Assembly: GCA_037043455.1 (NCBI GenBank)
Contig: JAWPHD010000095.1
Location: forward strand, 186,001 to 250,000
DNA: 64,000 bases
Source: Cyrtodaria siliqua
Lineage: Eukaryota > Mollusca > Bivalvia > Adapedonta > Hiatellidae
Direction: 5' to 3'
The notes beneath the pieces are model-generated. The model was not told the DNA's origin. It searched no databases and was given only the letters and a program-made list of their open reading frames with translations. A program made the position numbers and the translations under genes. Below, piece by piece: positions 1 to 12,700 of the stretch; position 1 is the first letter of the stretch; the number at the start of each line of letters is the position of its first letter.

Positions 1-960
1 ATAGTATTTCCTTGTAAACATTTGTATATTTGATCTTTGTAAAAAAATAAAAAAAAAGTTGTTTTTTTGTTTTTGTTTTTTTGTTTTTGTTTTTTTACAA
101 AAAGGAAGGGGAATTTTATATTTCAGAATTGGGAAAAAACAACTATATTTGGCATTGGGAACAGGTCCGATAGTCGGACCCGTGAGAATAGTAGAAAAAG
201 GCCTGATAGCTCAGCTGCTCTTTTAAATCTGTCTTACCCTGCTTATACTGTTTGTAAACATTTTGTTGTATATATTAAGGAAAACAAAGAAAATGATTAG
301 AAAGAGAAGTTGAACTATATAAATCCATCTACAAGAAAACGAAAGATTAAAAGTTATTGCAAAGTTAATCAACAATTAAAGCAGTAAAAAATATATGAAC
401 TGTAAACAAAGAAGTATGGTCAGTATCTGGTATATCACATTTTCTTCTGATTAATGCATCAACTTAATTAATAAGTGGTGAAGAGCAGTAAAACACAATA
501 GCATTCGCTTTATTTACAGCATAATGACCCTTAACACATGTCTAAAACATGGTAAAAGCTTGTTAGAGACAAGATGAGCAAAGCTACAATAAGGTCGAAT
601 GACTTGGGTACGAAAGTAATAATTTTTCAAAGGCCTCGTTTTTTTTTATTAAAAACACTTTTTAAGCACGGTTTCTTAATGACATCCTTTATTTAAATTG
701 TTCTGCATAACATTCCACCAATGGGATGAAGTATCTGGGCACACAACATTGAAAAAAATATTTTTTCTGATTTTCGAAAAATGCTTGGGACGGAATTATT
801 TTCTGCAACCGCGTCGGTTTTGGTTTTCGAGTGTATGTTCCAATAGATTTCCAGTTGATACACTGCGAGATAATTATTATGGCTCCCCCACACAAAGTGT
901 GGTAGGGGAGCCATATTGATTTTGTGCTTTCTGTCTGTTTCTCTGTTTCTCTGTCTGTGT
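1..960. other. No gene seen; T-rich start and a short hairpin
   Basis: Probably inside KATNB1 intron 7. Positions 40-105 are T-rich simple sequence. A stem with ATGGCTCCCC and its complement sits at about 880-915 next to the tandem array. I see no exon. Confidence 0.5.
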
Positions 961-963
961 CAC

Positions 964-1785
964 AAACGATGTCCGATCAATAACTAGAGAATGGTTGGAC
1001 CTAGGGTCCTCAAACTTGAAAGGATGGTTGGTCATGACAAGTAGATGACCCCTATTGATTTTGGGGTCACTAGGTCAAAGGTCAAGGTTGCGGTGACATT
1101 GAATATCAAAACGATGTCCGATCAATAACTAGAGAATGGTTGGACCTAGGGTCCTCAAACTTGGAAGGATGGTTGGTCAAGACAAGTAGATGACCCCTAT
1201 TGATTTTGGGGTCACTAGGTCAAAGGTCAAGGTTGCGGTGACATTGAATATCAAAACGATGTCCGATCAATAACTAGAGAATGGTTGGACCTAGGGTCCT
1301 CAAACTTGGAAGGATGGTTGGTCATGACAAGTAGATGACCCCTATTGATTTTGGGTCACTAGGTCAAAGGTCAAGGTTGCAGTGACATTGACTATCAAAA
1401 TGATGTCCGATCAATAACTAGAGAATGGTTGGACCTAGGGTCCTCAAACTTGGAAGGATGGTTGGTCATGACAAGTAGATGACCCCTATTGATTTTGGGG
1501 TCACTAGGTCAAAGGTCAAGGTTGTGGTGACATTGAGTATCAAAACGATGTCCGATCAATAACTAGAGAATGGTTGGACCTAGGGTCCTCAAACTTGGAA
1601 GGATGGTTGGTCATGACAAGTAGATGATCCCTATTGATTTTGGGTTCACTAGGTCAAAGGTCAAGGTTGCGGTGACATTGACTATCAAAACGATGTCCGA
1701 TCAATAACTAGAGAATGGTTGGACCTAGGGTCCTCAAACTTGGAAGGATGGTTGTTCATGACCAGTAGATGACCCCTATTGATTT
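964..1785. repeat. Tandem array, about 145-bp unit, six copies
   Basis: The start GATGTCCGATCAATAACTAG recurs at about 967, 1112, 1258, 1402, 1547 and 1692, with only a few substitutions between copies. Each unit carries TTGGACCTAGGGTCCTCAAA and CTAGGTCAAAGGTCAAGGTT, motifs widespread in mollusc intergenic DNA. The last copy runs into the A/T tract. Confidence 0.9.
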
Positions 1786-1935
1786 TTTTTTTGTTTAATA
1801 TTTTTAAAAAAAAAAAAAAAAAATTGTTTAAATAATCTTTTTTTTTTTTTTTGTTTAATATTTTTTTTAAAAAAAACAAAAAATTTTTTTTTTAAATATT
1901 TTTTATTTTTTATTTATTTTTTTAATTTTTGCATA
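1783..1935. repeat. Low-complexity A/T tract
   Basis: Long runs of T and A with two copies of TTTGTTTAATATTTTT; interrupts the last unit of the preceding array. Confidence 0.85.
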
Positions 1936-2099
1936 AAAAGTTTTAGGGTCGGCCCCTTAAAAAAATAGGGTCGGTCTGGTTACCTGAACCACACATATTT
2001 TTTATGTGGCCTTACTGATACAGATAGTAGATACAGTCACAGGGATATTAAATATCAAAACGACCTCAGATCAACAGAGGACGGTTGGACCTAGAGTCG

Positions 2100-2647
2100 T
2101 CAATTATGCCTATTCGGGCTAGTGGGGGAGCCATACGTTTTTGTCCCATGGACAATAACAATGTCTAGTTGTTTATTGAATTCCAGCAAGGAAATAAACA
2201 CTACATGGGTAAATGCCAAAACATTTGGATTTTTCTTCTTCTTTTTACCGTAATGCAAAGATTGCTGTGTGTCCCTTTAAACTATTTGATTTGTTTACCT
2301 TGTTGTTGTTGGTAGTAGAAATGAGCACTTCTTGACAAATTCTTTTCATCAACTTGTGTATTCATTTGTAGCAGATGTCAGACTATATTTCAAAGTTCTA
2401 GGCACAATAACTACAATATTTACGGACATTTAGTTCCCAATTTGATGGTGAAGCTCATTATCTAGGTCCCGCTGTAGGCCACGCATGAGCGGCATGTTTA
2501 GCTTACTGGTTTAGAAATTGGGGCGGAAAATATGTTGATTGCTTATTTTTCGTCAATGATTGTACATTTTCAAATTAATTGGTCAGAATGAATGGATAAT
2601 TATCGAGTTTCTGCTGCACTATCGAATGAAATAATATTAATGAGATG
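2100..2647. other. No feature seen
   Basis: Intronic-type AT-rich sequence with no exon, RNA gene or repeat that I can identify. Confidence 0.4.
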
Positions 2648-3065
2648 CGTGTATTATTGCGCATAGTATTTCAGTGCACTTGCAAAAAGACACGTATATA
2701 CTGTATACAAAGACAATTATTCACAATCAGTAGTTATATTATTCGGTATATATAACGTTCATGTCAGTCACCTTATGAAATTAAGTTATACTTGAGGCAG
2801 TTAAAGGAACTACATTCTCGAAGTGTGTAAAGCTCCTCGTCCAAAAACTGGTGTATTAATGCGCATAATATTTCGGTACATCTACAAAAAAAAGACACGT
2901 TTATACTGTATACAATTACAATTATTTCATTATTTCACAATCAGTAGTTATATTAATCGGTATACATAACGTTCATGTCAGTCACCTTATCAAATTAAGT
3001 TGTATTTGAGGCAGTTAAAGGGGACTACATTCTCGAAATGCGTAAAGCTCCTCAACCAAAAACTC
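2648..3065. repeat. Tandem duplication, about 205-bp unit, two copies
   Basis: Copies at about 2648-2852 and 2853-3065 share GTATTA-TGCGCATA, CACAATCAGTAGTTATATTA, AACGTTCATGTCAGTCACCT and TACATTCTCGAA-TG in order, with scattered substitutions and a short insertion in the second copy. Confidence 0.85.
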
Positions 3066-3715
3066 CATATTCAGAAATTGCAGTATACATGCCTCCAAAG
3101 AGAGCATGGTGACTCAAAAAACTAAATTTTAATTTGCAAAAAACATGCAATCCTGGTTGAAATCCCAGCGCAGATGTAGTAAAAGGGAGAGTTAGGTGTC
3201 TACCCATCCAGATACATGGCATTTCCCTAGGTTTTGTGGTTTATTTGGATCCATCACAATTGCCACAAAAAAATAATTTACTATTACAAAGCATCTCATA
3301 TACACCCTTTAATGGCAAAGTTAAGTTCCAGGTTAAACCTTTTTTGAAACGGGAATAGTTAAAAAAATAAAAAAATGTTGAAGATGTTTAAAAAGCTTCA
3401 TTGTTGTAGACCTTATACTTTGAAACTTATTTGCTATGCTTAGTTGTCAGAAGTTAGCCGACAGACAGATGGACAATGCCACAACATAATACCTCCCTAC
3501 TGGCATATAAAAATGACACAGTTCTTAAAACATGTGCGATGCGACAATAGTTTTTCAACATAATTTGCAATATATATTTGAAAACAAAATATTTACTTAT
3601 ATCATTCTAAAATAGTTTATTGTATGTATATATCACTAATCCTCACTAGTCAGCCTGGAGTGTTAAGTATAACGCATCCATAATTCAGTAATATATGACA
3701 TAACAATTACCGTAC
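3066..3715. other. No feature seen, start of KATNB1 intron 7
   Basis: I looked for the next WD-repeat exon on the minus strand and found none. Confidence 0.4.
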
Positions 3716-6700
3716 CTAACAGAACTTGCATCCATGTCTGTACTACATACAAGCTGGAACGTTTCCAGGTCCCAGAATTTTACAGTCCTGTAAAGTAATA
3801 ATTCAAAAATGTTAAATATCATTTTTAATGATAAATATTAATAGTTCTCATGAACTGAACTTTAAACAACATCCACAATTCTTAGAAGTGTTTCCTTGCT
3901 TTTTAGCATCATAGAGACAAGCTGATTTCAAACAAATGAAATAAATGAGAAAACTGACACAAGACTAGTCTTTCCTAATAATTTGTGACGCGATTTTCAT
4001 ATGTTCATAGTTTGTTTACGTTAGCCGTAAGTGGCATACATTGTGTTATAATTTACCTCTACATAATACATAAGACTTATGACTGATTCTTTTTGACCCT
4101 CATCTGCGATCATTTCAGTGTAGTGTTTTGTCTTTATATTTATTAAAAGAAACATCAGACATACTTATCTGAGCTGCACGAAGCCAGCAACAATTCGTTG
4201 GGATGGAACTCCACAGCATTGACGCCTGCCGTGTGTAATTTCATGTCTGTTATCACCTTGCCAGCAGTCAGATCCCACATCTGCGAAGAGAATATGTAGA
4301 GAATGATACAATTATGACATGAGAAAATACTAAGATTACAATCACAGTACGAATAAATGTGCAAGTTCTGAGTGGCAACAACAAGTGAGAAAATTAAGAG
4401 AGAGTGCATGCCAAAAACTGAGCTCTGACACAGTCATGAAAATGTGAACACATAAAAGACTGCGCCAGGATAACTTAGGATGAAGATAAAAGAATCAAAT
4501 AGAATCTATTGAAGGAAACTAAAACAATATGTTCATACCTTTATTAATCCATCTTCTCCCGCGGAAGCTATCCACCTTCCATCTGGACTGAACTTTATAT
4601 TATTTACAGCATTAGTGTGCCCTTTATATGTATATATACAACCTTTACGACGAATATCCCATAGCTGAAATTGACAAGAATAACAAGATTTGACTTCTTT
4701 CTACCCTTTTACCCCTTGTTCATATATTTTGTTTAATATCTGAAGTATTCAACAGTCTTTTTCCGCTCCCAAATTAGGTGGCATCAGTAGTGCAGTAGTT
4801 AAGATCATGCATTGCAGCGCTGAAGATTGCACCGAGAGGGTTCAAGTCATGGCTGTGTATGGAAATGTTCATGCTTTCTCTCATTTCCCTTCCAGGTCAC
4901 TTTATCAATGTGACAATATAATCTGTTTATATGTACTAAAACTCAGTGGGAGTGTATGCAAATATACAAGTTTAGAAGCAAGTTATGACTTTATGGCAAT
5001 AGAGCTATCTGTCATGGTCAAACAGTAGAATGTTTATTAAACGGCAAGGTGTCCCTTGTTCACACGCCGCTGATTGTACTGTTTTTTCCATGTTGACACA
5101 CATACCTTGTAAAACACCACCTCTATTAAGAAATATAACTCCTGCTTTAACAGACCACCATTTCACTTCCCATTTTTATTGTTTTAAGATATAAACTGCA
5201 CCTGTATAAAAGAACTTTACTATTTTCTTCAGAGGTCTCTTAGTACAGGTTTAACTATTTTTGGATCATTTGTGTAATTCTTTATAAATAACAAGAGGTC
5301 AATGACCTTGAAGCTCTACTGATTGATTTTGATTTCAGGAAGTAGTCGCTACAAACTGTTTTTTTGAAAATCTATTTTTAGCCGTGGTGGCCATCTTGAA
5401 TTTCCGGCCGACCTGAAATTTTGCTAGGATCAATTAGACATCAAGAGCAACATTCCTGTGAAGTTTCATGAAAATCCGTCAAGTAGTTTCAGAGGAGTAG
5501 TCGCTACAAGTTTTCATTATATAACTCTATGTAAACAAAGATGGCCACTGACAGCAATGTTTAACATTGAATCAAAATAATGTTCGACTCGGATAACCAT
5601 CATGTCATGCTGATCATTTTAGAAAAAGTCCCATATCATTATCTCTTTCTTATAGTTTTCAAGAAGTAGTCGCTACAAACTTATTTTTTAAAAATCTATT
5701 TCTAGCCATGGCGTCCATCTTGAATTTCCGGCCGAACTGAAATTTTGCTTAGATCAATTAGACATCAAGAGCAACATTCGTGTGAAGTTTCATGAAAATC
5801 CGTCGAGTAGTTTCAGAGGAGTAGTCGCTACAAGTTATCATTATATAAATCTTATGTAAACATACATGGCCACTGGCAGCCATGTTTAACGTCGAATCAA
5901 AATAATGTTCGACTTGAATAACCATCATGTCATGCTGATCATTTTAGAAAAAGTCCCATATCAATATCACTTATAGTTTTCAAGAAGTAGTCGTTACAAA
6001 CTTGTATTTTGAAAATCTATTTTTAGCCATGGCGGCCATCTTGAATTTCCGGCCGACCTGAAATTTTGCAAGGATCAATTAGACATCAAGAGCAACATTC
6101 GTGTGAAGTTTCATGAAAATCGGTCAAGTATTTTCAGAGAAGTAGTCGCTACAAGTTATCATTATATAACTCTATGTAAACAAAGATGGCCACTGGCAGC
6201 AATGTTTAACGTCGAATCAAAATAATGTTCGTCTCGGATAACCATCATGTCATGCTGATAATTTTAGAAAAAGTCCCATATCAATATCTCTTATAGTTTT
6301 CAAGAAGTAGTCGCTACAAACTTATTTTTTAAAAATCTATTTTTAGATGTGGCGGCCATCTTGAATTTCCGGCCGACCTGAAATTTTTCTAGGATCAATT
6401 AGACATCAAGAGCAACATTCCTGTGAAGTTTCATGAAAATCTGTCAAGTAGTTTCAGAGGAGTAGTCGCTACAAGTTTTCATTATATAACTCTATGTAAA
6501 CAAAGATGGCCGCTGGCAGCCATGTTTAACGTCGAATCAAAACGATTTTCGACAAGGACCAACATCATGTCATGCTGATCATTTTAGAAAAAGTCCCATA
6601 TCAATATCTCTTATAGTTTTCAAGAAGTAGTCGCTACAAACTTATTTTTTAAAAATCTATTTTTAGCCGTGGCGGCCATCTTGAATTTCCGGCCGACCTG

Positions 6701-9700
6701 AAATTTTGCTAGGATTAATTAGACATCAAGAGCAACATTCCTGTGAAGTTTCATGAAAATCCGTCAAGTAGTTTCAGAGGAGTAGTCGCTACAAGTTTTC
6801 ATTATATAAAACTATGTAAACAAAGATGGCCGCTGGCAGCCATGTTTAACGTCGAATCAAAACGATTTTCGACAAGGACCAACATCATGTCATGCTGATC
6901 ATTTTAGAAAAAGTCCCATAGCAATATCCCTTAGAGTTTTCAAGAAGTAGTCGCTACAAACTTGTTTTTTAACAAGAGGTCAATGACCTTGAAGCTCTAC
7001 TGATTGATTTTGATTTCAGGAAGTAGTCGCTACAGACTTGTTTTTTGAAAATCTATTTTTAACCGTGGCGGCCATCTTGAATTTCCGGCCGACCTGAAAT
7101 TTTGCTAAGATCAATAAGACATTAAGAGCAACATTCCTGTGAAGTTTAATGAAAATCCGTCAGGTAGTTTCAAAGAAGTAGTCGCTACAAGTTTTCATTA
7201 TATAACTCTATGTAAACAAAGCAGCCATGTTTAAGGTCAAATCAAAACGATTTTCGACAAGGACCAACATCATGTTATACTGATCATTTTAGAAAAAGTC
7301 CCATATCAATATCTCTTATTGTTTTGAAGAAGTAGTCGCTACAAACTTATTTATTTTAAATCTATTTTTAGCTGTGGCGGCCATCTTGAATTTCCGGCCG
7401 ACCTGAAATTTTTCTAGGATCAACTAGACATCAAGAGCAACATTCCTGTGAAGTTTCATGAACATCCGTCAAGTAGTTTCAGAGGAGTAGTCACTACATG
7501 TTTTTACTATATAACTCTATGTAACCAAAGATGGCCACTGGCAGCCATGTTTAACGTCGAATCAAAATAATTTTCCACAAGGATCAACATCATGTCATGC
7601 TGATCATTTTAGAAAAAGTCCCATATCAATATCACTTATAGTTTTCAAGAAGTAGTCGCTACAAACTTATTTTTTAAAAATCTATTTTTAGCTGTGACGG
7701 CCATCTTGAATTTCCGGCCGACCTGAAATTTTGATAGGATCAATTAGACATCAAGAGCAACATTCCTGTAAAGTTTCATGACAATCTGCCCAGTAGTTTC
7801 AGAGGAGTAGTCGCTACAAGTTTTTACTATATAACTCTATGTAAACAAAGATGGCCGCTGGCAGCCATGTTTAACGTTGAATCAAAACGATTTTTGACTA
7901 GGATCAACATCATGTAATGCTGATCATTTTAAAAAAAGTCCCATATCAATATCACTTATAGTTTTCAAGAAGTAGTCGCTACAAACTTATTTTTTAAAAA
8001 TCTATTTTTAGCTGTGACGGCCATCTTGAATTTCAGGCTGACCTGAAATTTTTCTAGGATCAATTAGACATCAAGAGCAACATTCCTGTAAAGTTTCATG
8101 ACAATCCGCCAAGTAGTTTCAGAGAAGTAGTCGCTACAAGTTTTTACTATATAACTCTATGTAAACAAAGATGGCCGCTGGCAGCCATGTTTAACGTTGA
8201 ATCAAAACGATTTTTGACTAGGATCAACATCATGTCATGCTGATCATTTTAGAAAAAGTCCCATATCAATATCACTTATAGTTTTCAAGAAGAAGTCGCT
8301 ACAAACTTGTATTTTAAAACTCTATTTTTAGCTTTGGCGGCCATCTTGGATTTCACATCAACATGAATTTTTGCTAGGATCAACTAGACTTTATGGGCAA
8401 CATTTCTGTAAAGTTTCATGAATATCCATCCAGTAGTTTCAGCTGTGAAGTCGCTACAAATAAAAGTTTACGGACAGACGGACGGACGGACGGACGACGG
8501 ACGCCGCACCACGGCATAAGCTCTGCTGATCTCCGATCAGTAGAGCTAAAAACCTATTTTTAGATTTGGTGGCCATCTTGGATTTCACATCTACATGAAT
8601 TTTTGCTAGGATCAACTAGACTTCATGGGCAACATTTCTGTAAAGTTTCATGAAAATCTATTCAGTAGTTTCAGAGGAGTAGTCGCTACAAAAAAAAAGT
8701 TAACGGACGGACAGACGGACGGACAGACAGACGGACGGACGACGGACGCCGCACCACGGCATAAGCTCTGCTGATTTCTGATCAGTAGAGCTAAAAAGCA
8801 AGTTTTGCCAAATTTGGCAGTGAATATTTTTTTTAACTGCGCATACACCCATACATATAATACTAATTACCTTGATATTGCAGTCTAGTGAGCCTGATGC
8901 AGCATAATCTCCATATGGGTGAAAATCCAGACTTCTGATACTTGACTTGTGTCCCGTCAGAGTCCGCAATACTGGCAATGGACAAAACATCATCACGTGT
9001 TACCATTTAATAAGCCATATTACTGGAATCAGAGACACTGTACAATATGCCTCCACAAAGTAAGTCAGTTATGTTTAAATAGAAATAAATCATGTTTCAT
9101 ATTATTATTTAAGAATCTAAAACAAAAAGTAGGAGAAATAATTTTACTTATTTTTGTCACCAAAAAACACAAGGTGGATTTCTTATACCCGTGTCCCGTG
9201 GGACTAAGTACTAAGTTTCATGAAAAGAATGAACAGTTTTGGCAGTAAACTTTGGAAACAAAACTGTTACTATCTTGTTTAAGTGGAAATGCTAAACATA
9301 TTGATATTAGAAATGTCTTTATATCAAAAGACACCACAAGACCACTAGCTTGACACGCCTAACAAGTTTTATGAAGTTACCTTGAAGTTATGCTCCGAAA
9401 GTGACAGACATACTACAGACAAACCAACTAGGTTTTGAAAGGTCGTTGTACAACTCCCTGAAAACTTTTGCGCAGGTTGATTTAACTATGTTTGATATGA
9501 CATTCAGTCATTTAACAGTCCATGAACAAATTATTGTTGCTTCTAACAGCAACTCTAAGGTAAATGATACATGCACAGATGATAGTTTTGCACATGTGAC
9601 CTACAGGCAAGGTAATAGAAGTTGAGAAGATTACAAATCAAACAGAATACACAGTATGATAAGAAGAGTACAAATCAAACAGAATACACTGTATGAGAAG

Positions 9701-12700
9701 CCTTACTTTTGGCTTCCTCGAGGTCCCATATCTTCAGGGCCCCGGACATGGATCCAGCCACCACCATCTCCTCATTGTGACCAAACCGGACTGCCTCCAC
9801 AGGCGTTGTGTGACCTGCCAGACTCTGAAATAAACAAAATTAAAATGCTATACATAATCAATAAACAGAACGCAGTATTGCAATGTTCTGTTTTACAATT
9901 ACTTTTCATTACAATAATACTATGTGGGCATGACAAAAAAGTAAAATAAGCTGCAAATGTAGCGATGGATGATTTCATCAATCTGTGTTTTGCCGAAACG
10001 CATCTTACAACACTTTTTCAGCCTTTAATTTAGCGGAGAAAAATCAGTTTTTTCAAGGTGCTCAACAATAGTGCCACCTAACAGGACATACATGTATGCC
10101 CTTTTGACAAAGTTTTTAAGTGAAAAGTATTTCTTAGGTGTAAAGTCAAAACTTGCTTCTGTAAAGCTATATATGGCTATTAAAATTATAATGTTGCTAT
10201 TAAATATATATTTAATAACAATTTAGTCATGAACGTGCAAACATGCAAAAATGAATGTGAAATATAAACATTATTATTATTTGTTTTTTTTTGGTTGGAT
10301 GTAGTGGGAGAGCTCTCATTATAATTTTATGTTATTATATATAGTGTGCTATATTCATTCTAGTGATCATAATATTGTACCAGTACAAACCACCTGCATA
10401 AATAGTATTAAAAAGCATGCAATACATATATAAAAAATAATATGTCAGCCATTAAACTGTTAACATTTCAATCAAAACCTGTTAATTAAATCCTAACACT
10501 ACATTTAATTAGAAGTCTGATTACTAAACTTTATACATCATTTGTGATACTATAAAAGTAAACAAACATGAACCTCATTAATCATTTATGATGATGCGAA
10601 CCCAAGATTTAATGAATGAAACTTATCACTCCGTATTCAAGATGGCTTTACCACTTTTGATCACGTATATATGCCTACTTAAAACAAAACGGCCTGCATC
10701 ATGCTACTGGCTGTACAAATATGGTGGAATTCAAATGAAAAACAAAGCTTCCATGCTCTAAACAAGTGGGTCAAAATGACGAATTGACGATGAAGTTGTT
10801 TATAAAGATTTTTCTTTTATTTTTTTTTATTCATGATAAGAACTCATTTTCTATTTTTAGTACCTCGGCCATATTTGTTGCCGGATTGGGTTGATATGTA
10901 AGAATCTGACCGAGGACAATGCAAGGATGCTTCCTGTAAAGTTTTGTCAAATTTCAGAGATGTTGTTTGAAGCAAAGGTTAATGGACGGACAACTCGTCA
11001 TATCATCAGAAACAAAAGCAAGGTTTCGGACAGATTTTTTTATAATTTCTTCATGAACACTGAACTGACAAAGAGATTATTCCTGCACTTTCTCAGATAA
11101 CCCTAATCAAACTTCTAAACTGATGGACCTGATCATTTCAGTCTGTTTGGGAAGTGTTACTGTGGTGTTATCCCTTGAAATTTGGTGTGCTTTAAAGGGA
11201 ATGTAGCGACACAGCCTGTTATTGAGAGTCCTGAAAAACTTGGAAAAAGGTGAAAGAATTATCAAAATCGGATGATAAACAAAAAAGATATGACCATTGA
11301 AAGGTTGTTCTAAAACGAATATTTGAGCCGCCATTTTTAGAACTATGACGTTATAGTTCCATATTACCATATATGGAATATTGATAAATATCATTTTGAT
11401 TTTGATAATTCTTTCACCCTTATTAAAGTATTTCAGAACTCTCAATAATACAGATGGTTTGGCTGTGTCGCTACATTCCCTTTAACAATTAACGGTGTTT
11501 ACTGCAGTATCAGCTCACTTTGACTATTCATGCAATAAACCAGTTAAAGAATGCACTTTTATTAACCCTGGATATTAAAACATCTCCAATCGACCTTTGT
11601 ACATGTACAGATGTATGTTATATCAATACCAAGCTCAGATATTCAGCACCTTACTTAATGTATTTTAAATATCCACTTACTTAAACTAGATGCTTGATAT
11701 ACATATAATAATTCTAACAAGAGGTCAATGATCTTGATGCTTTACTATATAACTCTATGTAAACAAAGATGGCCGCTGGCAGCCATGTTTAATGTCGAGT
11801 CAAAATATTTTTCGACAAAGAACAACATCATGCTGATCATTTCAGAAGAAGTCCCATATCAATATCACTTATAGTTTTCAAGAAATAGTCGCCACAATTT
11901 TTTTAAAATCTATTTTTAGCCGTGGTGGACGTCTTGAATATACTGACAGAAATTTTGCTAGGATCAACTAGACATCAAGAGCAACATTCCTGTGAAGTTT
12001 CATGAAAATCTGTCAAGTAGTTCCAGAGGAGTAGTCGCTACAAAAAAGTTTACGGACAGACGGACGGAGAGACGACGGACACTGCACTAAGGCATAAGCT
12101 CTACTGATCTTCAATCAGTAGAGCTAAAAACATGCGAGTAATAGTATCATTATAAAGATTCTCAGATTTGGCTAAAACAGTAATATCAATCACCAGTTAT
12201 AATTGAATATAAATGTACCCACAAAATTACTAGAAAAAGTTACCATTAGAGCCTCACCAAAGCAATTAATGAATAATTGGTTCATATGTGGTTAACAGGA
12301 AATCGTGTGGACAAGGATTTTTATGATTTAGGTCATGGTACCTTGATATATAACATTCTTACCACGAAACGAACAGGGGTCACCCAATCAACAGACAGTC
12401 TGACAAACTATCAGAATTATCTGACAAAAGAGTTTTTCATGATAGTGATATGTGACCTCTAGACCTTTGACCCCAAAAGAATAGAGATCATAAGTCACCA
12501 AGGAATTTGAATTTTGACTTGAATTGTCATCATGGCCAGTCTACCTATGTTGTCTGATATTGTTAGGTTAAGGGTTTTGATAATCAGGTTATGACAACCT
12601 CGACCTATAGACCCCAGTTTTCGAGTTACTCGCCCTACGTAATCTTTGAATGGTCAAATTGATAATTGTTAAAGAATTATCTGAATTTCTGCATGTCCTG

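Noticed and set aside
1..3715. Next KATNB1 exon
   Set aside because: No minus-strand frame with WD-repeat motifs and splice borders was found; the gene most likely continues beyond the window.
5291..8548. CRISPR-like array because of regular repeats
   Set aside because: Spacers are not unique; the whole 320-bp unit repeats, which is a satellite, and the context is an animal intron.
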